From assembly GCA_003158475.1 (NCBI GenBank), contig PMJR01000089.1:8964-47038 (forward strand): 38,075 bases of DNA. Reading direction: 5' to 3'. Below, in pieces: positions 33,968 through 38,075 of the stretch. The position numbers and the translations under genes are program-made. Under the pieces are notes generated by a model, which was not told the DNA's origin, did no database searches, and saw nothing but the letters and a program-made list of their open reading frames with translations. Numbering within the stretch: position 1 is the stretch's first letter; the number at the start of each line of letters is the position of its first letter. Origin of the DNA: Ignavibacteriota bacterium. Lineage in GTDB: Bacteria > Bacteroidota > Ignavibacteria > UBA10030 > UBA6906.

Positions 33968-35116
33968 TTACTGTCTCCGATTCGGCGAAACAAACATCCT
34001 GCCCAGAATCAGTTTACGATTGAAAAACTTCTCGACGACAAGGTTGTCAAGCGAATCCCTCCAGCGCGTGATTGTAGAGGGACGGATAGCCAGTTCTTGC
34101 TCGTAGAACTCTCCTTTGACCGACGTAATGAATCTCAAGCGCATTGAGAAGGCCCCAGCAAGGAGCGCCAAGACTACGTTCGAGACGTTGAGACCGACCG
34201 TCCAGATAGAGCTTGATGCTGACCATTCAACTTCTTTCATCGCGGTCCAAAGATGGAGCGCCTCCAGACTGCAAAAGACCAGCAAGAGAAACATTATCTT
34301 CTCAATGTAAGCCCCTTGTGGGGGGTCCTTCATGTAGAGATACCCGAAAAACAAAAGTATGAACCCGATAGATACGACAGCCATTCGCAAGGCATCCGAG
34401 TAGAGTGGCTTAAATACAAGCACGGGCCAGTTGTCTGGTAGATACGCGTAAAGAGCGTTTGCTCTCACCAGTTTCTCTTCTGGGAACAAGAGGCCTGTCT
34501 TGATCCCGTCTTTCCACGAATACATCTCGGTGATATCGGCGAGTGTCTCCGGAGTTGGAGCCTGGCCGACTTCGTTTACCCATTCGTCATAGCTAGTAGC
34601 AAGTGTCTTGTAATCTAAGACATCGGCTGTATGGTGGAGGTATTTTGGATCATCAAAATACGGGGCGTAGTAAAATCCGAAAAACGTCAACGCTATTCCG
34701 ATACTAGCAGCGTATTTCTGATAAGTGTGGAAGTCCCGAAACAGGACATCCACAGTCAAATAGATGATAGCGAAGGCTATGAACAAGAAGTAAGCCCCGA
34801 AGAAAATATATTCGCCAAGGAAGAATCTGAGAAATGGTTGGTTAGAGAAAAACTCTCCTCCCTTGCCGACAAATGGATAGAGGTGATCCAAGAAAGAAAA
34901 TGCGAAAAGGACCGCGAAATTCACGAAGATAAATTTGTTCTTACGAATTGGTTCATGACGAACTATGTAAACACTAATGACAAACAGGAGGGCCTGTATT
35001 GAATAACTTAGAAACCCGGGTAATGAGACTCGATCATGCTGCAAGCACAGAAGCGTTGCAGCAAATAGCGAGAGGATGGCCAGCCACCAATAGAATACCT
35101 TTTTTGATAGTCTCAT
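33968..35116 (-). CDS. Unrecognised polytopic membrane protein, possible sensor
   Basis: A 382-residue protein with about eight predicted membrane helices (near 8-26, 35-52, 61-80, 98-122, 136-152, 243-262, 272-291, 304-326). A polar loop of about 90 residues (153-242) is probably extracytoplasmic and contains repeated aromatic/acidic residues. A basic cytoplasmic tail of about 55 residues follows (RLRFITSVKGEFYEQE onward). I do not recognise the family. The topology resembles a membrane sensor without an attached kinase. The start has AAGGA 10 bases upstream. It is co-directional with the AAA+ regulator and has a near-consensus promoter. The coding sequence is clearly more AT-rich than the upstream half of the window. 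Confidence 0.7.
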   Translation of the reverse strand: MRLSKKVFYWWLAILSLFAATLLCLQHDRVSLPGFLSYSIQALLFVISVYIVRHEPIRKNKFIFVNFAVLFAFSFLDHLYPFVGKGGEFFSNQPFLRFFLGEYIFFGAYFLFIAFAIIYLTVDVLFRDFHTYQKYAASIGIALTFFGFYYAPYFDDPKYLHHTADVLDYKTLATSYDEWVNEVGQAPTPETLADITEMYSWKDGIKTGLLFPEEKLVRANALYAYLPDNWPVLVFKPLYSDALRMAVVSIGFILLFFGYLYMKDPPQGAYIEKIMFLLLVFCSLEALHLWTAMKEVEWSASSSIWTVGLNVSNVVLALLAGAFSMRLRFITSVKGEFYEQELAIRPSTITRWRDSLDNLVVEKFFNRKLILGRMFVSPNRRQ

Positions 35117-35152
35117 GTTCTGAGTATCCTTAGTGATTGCTTCTACGCCACG

Positions 35153-35181
35153 AATATATACAGCAGGGGCAGCGAAGTCAA
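35153..35181 (-). promoter_or_regulatory. Predicted sigma70 promoter of the membrane-protein/AAA+ pair
   Basis: Minus strand TTGACT, 17-base spacer, TATATT; both boxes are identical to those of the M16 operon promoter. Predicted leader about 30 nt, with AAGGA before the ATG. Confidence 0.65.
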
Positions 35182-35254
35182 TATCAACCGCAAATTCTTT
35201 TGAAAAAGCGCGGTTTTAGTGCCGTAAGTCACATAATCGAGGGGTAAGGAAGTT

Positions 35255-35267
35255 TGAAGAATCTTCA
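35255..35267. promoter_or_regulatory. Palindrome TGAAGAATCTTCA, candidate regulator site
   Basis: A 13-base odd palindrome (6-base arms, one central base) 8 bases upstream of the -35 box of the peptide gene and between the two divergent promoters. Fis-type HTH dimers bind such sites; a link to the AAA+ regulator is inferred. Confidence 0.4.
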
Positions 35268-35275
35268 TTTTTCCC

Positions 35276-35304
35276 TTGACATTAGTTCACCACTTGAGTA
35301 CATT
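35276..35304 (+). promoter_or_regulatory. Predicted sigma70 promoter of the repeat-peptide gene
   Basis: Perfect TTGACA, 17-base spacer, TACATT. The leader to the peptide ATG would be about 250 nt, unusually long. It contains a hairpin (35388-35412) and a possible 12-codon leader ORF. Confidence 0.55.
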
Positions 35305-35379
35305 TTTAGCGAAATCAGTACCGAATCCGCGAAATCCGATCTTTGAGATCTAGAGCCTACAGGGGAAGACTTGAAAGGG

Positions 35380-35418
35380 ATGAACAGGTTCGGCAAGCAA
35401 CGTCGGCCGAACGGATGA
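35380..35418 (+). other. Possible 12-codon leader ORF with overlapping hairpin
   Basis: ATG at 35380 to TGA at 35418 encodes MNRFGKQRRPNG inside the long leader of the peptide gene. The stem GTTCGGC/GCCGAAC (35388-35412) lies within it. An attenuation-like arrangement is possible. The Shine-Dalgarno support is poor, so it could be chance. Confidence 0.2.
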
Positions 35419-35560
35419 GAGAACCAGAACAACGAGTTTGTCAGTAGCCCTGAATTGTTTAGGAAGGCCTGCTTCGAGTTTGGGTGAGAAGCCAAAACCA
35501 GAACTGACCCAGACATTCTCAGAAATCTAATTGAATCACACTCTACCAGGAGAGAAGAAC

Positions 35561-35722
35561 ATGTCACTCATTGCGAAGCGAATCCGCTCACTTGTGGTAA
35601 CCGTCATTGCGATCGCAGTTGCCAACATCGCAATTTCCTACGCGAGTGGCATGCCTATTATCCCCGACTCCCCGAAGCCCAAGAGCGGGATGCCGATTAT
35701 TCCGGATTCCCCCAAGCCATAA
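35561..35722 (+). CDS. Small secreted peptide precursor with two identical 12-13-residue repeats
   Basis: A 53-residue protein. Basic N-terminus (MSLIAKRIRS), hydrophobic helix (LVVTVIAIAVANIAIS) and an SYA cleavage-type site are followed by two direct copies of SGMPIIPDSPKP, the first ending in an extra K. If cleaved after SYA at residue 28, the mature part consists only of the two copies; cutting after the lysine would give two near-identical peptides. The start at 35561 is set by AGGAG 8 bases upstream; the ORF-track start is 10 codons earlier. A strong terminator follows. I know of no family with this sequence; pheromone, toxin or structural roles are all possible. Anchoring by the hydrophobic helix instead of cleavage cannot be excluded. 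Confidence 0.8.
   Translation: MSLIAKRIRSLVVTVIAIAVANIAISYASGMPIIPDSPKPKSGMPIIPDSPKP
35645..35719 (+). repeat. Tandem coding repeat (39 + 36 bases) with only synonymous differences
   Basis: Codons of copy 1 (35645-35683) and copy 2 (35684-35719) encode the same 12 residues. Eight of the 12 codons differ and every difference is silent (for example agt/agc, ggc/ggg, cct/ccg, gac/gat). This points to an old duplication kept under amino-acid selection. Confidence 0.9.
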
Positions 35723-35729
35723 TTGGACC

Positions 35730-35749
35730 CGAGGATTGCTCGATCCTCG
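35730..35749 (+). other. Hairpin in the 3' untranslated region of the peptide gene
   Basis: CGAGGAT / ATCCTCG arms (7 bases) with a 6-base loop, directly after the stop codon. It has no T-run, so it may protect or pause the transcript ahead of the main terminator. Confidence 0.45.
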
Positions 35750-35775
35750 CGCTGAGTTACTAGTTTGCCGCTGAA

Positions 35776-35815
35776 GACATGCTCACGGTTGATGGCCGTG
35801 AGCATGTCCTTTTTT
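35776..35815 (+). terminator. Strong intrinsic terminator of the peptide gene
   Basis: Perfect 13-base stem GACATGCTCACGG / CCGTGAGCATGTC with a 7-base loop, then C and six T. It isolates the peptide transcript from the site-2 protease gene. Confidence 0.88.
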
Positions 35816-35867
35816 GGGACTTTCCTAGCTCGCCTCACTATTTGGCGATAGTCCTTCGTGTTCGCAT

Positions 35868-35896
35868 TTGTGGCTGATGCAAGGAAAAAGTAGATT
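35868..35896 (+). promoter_or_regulatory. Possible promoter of the site-2 protease gene
   Basis: TTGTGG, 17-base spacer, TAGATT; moderate match. The predicted leader is about 35 nt. It fits the need for a separate promoter after the strong terminator. Confidence 0.3.
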
Positions 35897-35936
35897 CCAT
35901 AAATCGAGTCATTACTCTTCAAGGATATACGGATCA

Positions 35937-36872
35937 ATGAAATCACGGAATCTGGCTCTGCATGTTGGGTTGGTTCTGCTCACGTTTATCACTGTGACAT
36001 TTGCGGGGGTCCAGTGGCTAAATAAAGATCCATTCGAACTGGGATCCTTCTCATTGGGTTTCACATACGGCGTGCTCGTAATCGCATTCCTTGCTGCACA
36101 TGAAATGGGGCATTATTTTGCGGCTCGTATTCACGGCGTTGAAACAACACTACCTTACTTCATTCCTTTCCCTCCGTTCTTCGGATTCATGCCGTTTGGA
36201 ACCCTCGGCGCAGTAATCCGGATCCGATCGGAGCTCCGAGATAGGAAGACCCTCTTTGACGTAGGATCAGCTGGTCCAATATCCGGATTCATCGTCTGCG
36301 TCTTCATATTAATTTGGGGGATGACTCACCTTCCCCCGATTGAATACCTTTACAATGTGCATCCCGAATACAGGAATTTGGCACAACTTCCTACCGAAGG
36401 GCTAACCTTTGGAAAACCCTTGCTTTACAAGCTTGTTGAATTGTTGGTAGCTCCTTCGTCTGCCTTTCTGCCGCCCATGAATGAAGTGTATCACTATCCC
36501 TTCTTGTGTGTCGGATGGTTTGGAGCGTTTGTAACTGCGCTGAACCTGCTACCAGTTGGACAACTTGATGGGGGGCACATCGCCTATGCGATGTTCGGTT
36601 CGCGTTCACACCTGCTCGCGAGGGTTGTGCTCGTTGTGCTAATGCTTTTGGGAACGGCCGGGATACTCCCCTTGCTGGGATTTCAATTCGCGTATGGGTG
36701 GGCAGGTTGGCTATTGTGGAGTGTGGTACTCGGCCTCTTAATGAGGAACAAGCGTTTCAGACATCCTCCACTAGAGGATATTCAAGAACTTGGTGTGGTT
36801 CGAGAATGGATTGGTTGGATTTGCGCTATCGTCTTCATCCTTACCTTCGTGGTTGTACCCATCGCACCATGA
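35937..36872 (+). CDS. Site-2 protease family (M50) intramembrane zinc metalloprotease
   Basis: A 311-residue membrane protease with six to eight helices. The zinc site HEMGH (residues 55-59, HExxH) lies in a helix, followed by a PYFIPFPPFFGFMPFGTLGA loop and the third ligand region in NLLPVGQLDGGH (Asp 211), an EGY-like/Rip-like layout. Such enzymes cut transmembrane segments of anti-sigma factors, receptors or leftover signal peptides. The start at 35937 has AAGGA 11 bases upstream; the ORF-track start is an upstream TTG. The neighbouring peptide precursor, with its hydrophobic helix, is an obvious candidate substrate (inference). It is convergent with the CHAT gene 36 bases away, with no terminator seen between them. 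Confidence 0.9.
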   Translation: MKSRNLALHVGLVLLTFITVTFAGVQWLNKDPFELGSFSLGFTYGVLVIAFLAAHEMGHYFAARIHGVETTLPYFIPFPPFFGFMPFGTLGAVIRIRSELRDRKTLFDVGSAGPISGFIVCVFILIWGMTHLPPIEYLYNVHPEYRNLAQLPTEGLTFGKPLLYKLVELLVAPSSAFLPPMNEVYHYPFLCVGWFGAFVTALNLLPVGQLDGGHIAYAMFGSRSHLLARVVLVVLMLLGTAGILPLLGFQFAYGWAGWLLWSVVLGLLMRNKRFRHPPLEDIQELGVVREWIGWICAIVFILTFVVVPIAP

Positions 36873-36908
36873 GCTACTGTCCACCCCACCAAGCCTGATA
36901 CCTCAATG

Positions 36909-38075
36909 CTAGAATGGAATCCTCACAATTCGATGACGGTTCCTCACGACGATGATCCACAAAATGCAAGCAGCGGAAAGACCGGCAATTGCTGAAATGA
37001 AGACAGGTGTCCCGGCGAGTTCGCCATGCGAATCACCAATTGAAACTTTATCACCTTCTCCGCAGAGAATAAACGCACCCCAGTAAAAGGGATCAGATCG
37101 ACCAGATTTGATCATGTCCAGCTTTGCATTCCTCAATGCCTCCGCTCTGCCGGCACCATTCTTCAGATACGTGTAGAAGGTCTCCATCAAGCTAGCGGTA
37201 ACCTCATCGTCTACGTTCCACAAACTTGCTATCACACTTGGTACACCAGAGATCATGATTGAACTCGTCATCCCTACCGATCCAGATTGCGATGACAATC
37301 TCCCGGTGTTGCATCCACTTAGGACCACTAAATCTGCATTCAGGTGAATAGAAAGAAAATCAATTGCACGTAGTCCATTCGAACCACCATCGTCCGCGTC
37401 GTTCGACAAAGCTATCATGGAGTACAACGGGCGCGATTCATCGAAGTCGACGTGAGCAGCAAGGTGCAGTATACGATACTGCGATGCCTCGAGATTAAAC
37501 CTCTTCGTGGTCGCATTGGATCTCGACAGCACGGTAGCTTCATTCCCAAAAATATTCCGGATCGCTCCCAATTCACGTCGAACCCCCGGAAAAGATCGAG
37601 GCTGTCCTGAGATCGGGTTTTCTACCTTGGATGTAGCTGACCTTCCAGCCGACTGCGTTGTCCTATCTGAAGTGACCGCATCACCGATCGCAAGAATCAA
37701 CTTTGGGGCATGGCGAACCTGATTGCATAGATTCAGATCGGTGGATGCAGAAAGCGAATAATTGATATCGTACTTACCAATTACAAACCGGGGGCAGACG
37801 TGGGTTATGGAATCAGCCCAACTAGACCATCCACTTACAAGGATTTCAAACGGCAGATTTGACAAAACGCCATCAGTGACAATCGTCAAAGAGGTTGATT
37901 CGCCAGACATTGCAATTGCACGCTGGAAAAGGAGTTCATATGCTTCATGTAGTCCTTCCAGATCAAAGTCAGCAATTGCAGCATTCATGACTGGAAGACC
38001 TTTGACTCCCTCCGAATACACCTTGCTGCTCCGCCGCAACAACTCACGGAGAGCACGTTGAGTCACTTTGATTGT
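36909..38075 (-). CDS. CHAT-domain (caspase-like) protease with C-terminal membrane anchor, N-terminus cut off
   Basis: At least 388 residues; the frame stays open to the window edge, so the GTG listed at 38066 is probably internal and an N-terminal part (often TPR repeats in this family) is missing. The CHAT domain has the catalytic pair His205 in ILHLAAHVDFD and Cys252 in LVVLSGCNTG (numbered from that GTG), then SVIASLWNVDDE and DPFYWGAFILCGEG, all family-typical. A single helix near the end (TPVFISAIAGLSAACILWII) plus a basic tail (RNRHRIVRI) would anchor it in the membrane. CHAT proteases act in defence, cell death or signal cleavage. The partner is unknown; the site-2 protease is convergent. 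Confidence 0.9.
   Translation of the reverse strand, partial: TIKVTQRALRELLRRSSKVYSEGVKGLPVMNAAIADFDLEGLHEAYELLFQRAIAMSGESTSLTIVTDGVLSNLPFEILVSGWSSWADSITHVCPRFVIGKYDINYSLSASTDLNLCNQVRHAPKLILAIGDAVTSDRTTQSAGRSATSKVENPISGQPRSFPGVRRELGAIRNIFGNEATVLSRSNATTKRFNLEASQYRILHLAAHVDFDESRPLYSMIALSNDADDGGSNGLRAIDFLSIHLNADLVVLSGCNTGRLSSQSGSVGMTSSIMISGVPSVIASLWNVDDEVTASLMETFYTYLKNGAGRAEALRNAKLDMIKSGRSDPFYWGAFILCGEGDKVSIGDSHGELAGTPVFISAIAGLSAACILWIIVVRNRHRIVRIPF

Noticed and set aside
35265-35567. Minus-strand ORF of 100 residues upstream of the peptide gene
   Set aside because: It covers the predicted plus-strand promoter and Shine-Dalgarno site, lacks its own Shine-Dalgarno site, and the translation looks random (Ser/Phe/Leu-rich without a pattern).
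35638-35946. Minus-strand ORF of 102 residues across the peptide repeat
   Set aside because: It is antisense to the repeat-peptide gene and reads through its terminator; the synonymous-only differences fit the plus-strand frame.
1-38075. CRISPR arrays, insertion sequences, integrases, rRNA genes
   Set aside because: No regularly spaced direct repeats, transposase or integrase motifs, or rRNA sequence were found on reading either strand.

Overview
The window looks like chromosomal DNA of a free-living, GC-rich, Gram-negative bacterium. An MlaFED-type lipid transporter, a surface-glycan operon and proton-pumping complex I all point to an envelope with an outer membrane. The gene set (ArsR/DUF2087 regulator, CorC/HlyC-type protein beside glycan genes, eukaryote-like alanine aminotransferase, C-terminally anchored CHAT protein) would fit the Bacteroidota/Chlorobiota/Ignavibacteria neighbourhood, but this placement is an inference and no phylogeny was possible. 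Several intergenic regions carry ordinary sigma70 promoters (TTGACA-like, 17 bp, TATAAT-like), which argues against a Bacteroidia-type promoter code.

Layout. 1-5.8 kb (minus strand): the N-terminal part of dnaE, then aldehyde dehydrogenase and prolyl-tRNA synthetase as an overlapping pair, then a small hypothetical gene. 5.9-9.1 kb: an ArsR-type regulator divergent from mlaE-mlaF-mlaD. 9.2-10.5 kb: a DedA membrane protein divergent from a TraR/DksA zinc-finger protein, a terminator and tRNA-Arg(CCT). 10.7-11.5 kb: a lone methyltransferase. 11.6-25.4 kb (minus strand): a tightly packed 13-gene operon for a surface polysaccharide. It starts with a CorC/HlyC-type membrane protein and wecB, runs through glycosyltransferases, a flippase, a cupin epimerase, a reductase/C-methyltransferase fusion and a 4,6-dehydratase, and ends in nadD. 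Most junctions are 4-base ATGA overlaps. 25.5-31.6 kb (minus strand): M16 peptidase, alanine aminotransferase, nuoG, nuoH, nuoI. 31.7-32.8 kb: a membrane-linked GT2 glycosyltransferase.

From about 32.9 kb the content becomes accessory, and from about 34 kb the DNA is visibly more AT-rich. A degenerate AAA+/Fis regulator and an unrecognised polytopic membrane protein form a minus-strand pair. Divergent from them is a 53-residue secreted peptide precursor. Its predicted mature part is two copies of the same 12-13 residue sequence (SGMPIIPDSPKP). The two copies differ at 8 of 12 codons, always synonymously, so the peptide sequence itself seems to be under selection. Next come an intramembrane site-2 (M50) protease gene and, convergent with it, a membrane-anchored CHAT (caspase-like) protease running off the window. 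I propose the peptide, site-2 protease, membrane protein and regulator as a candidate undescribed peptide-signalling module. The peptide repeat is directly visible; the system-level role is inference.
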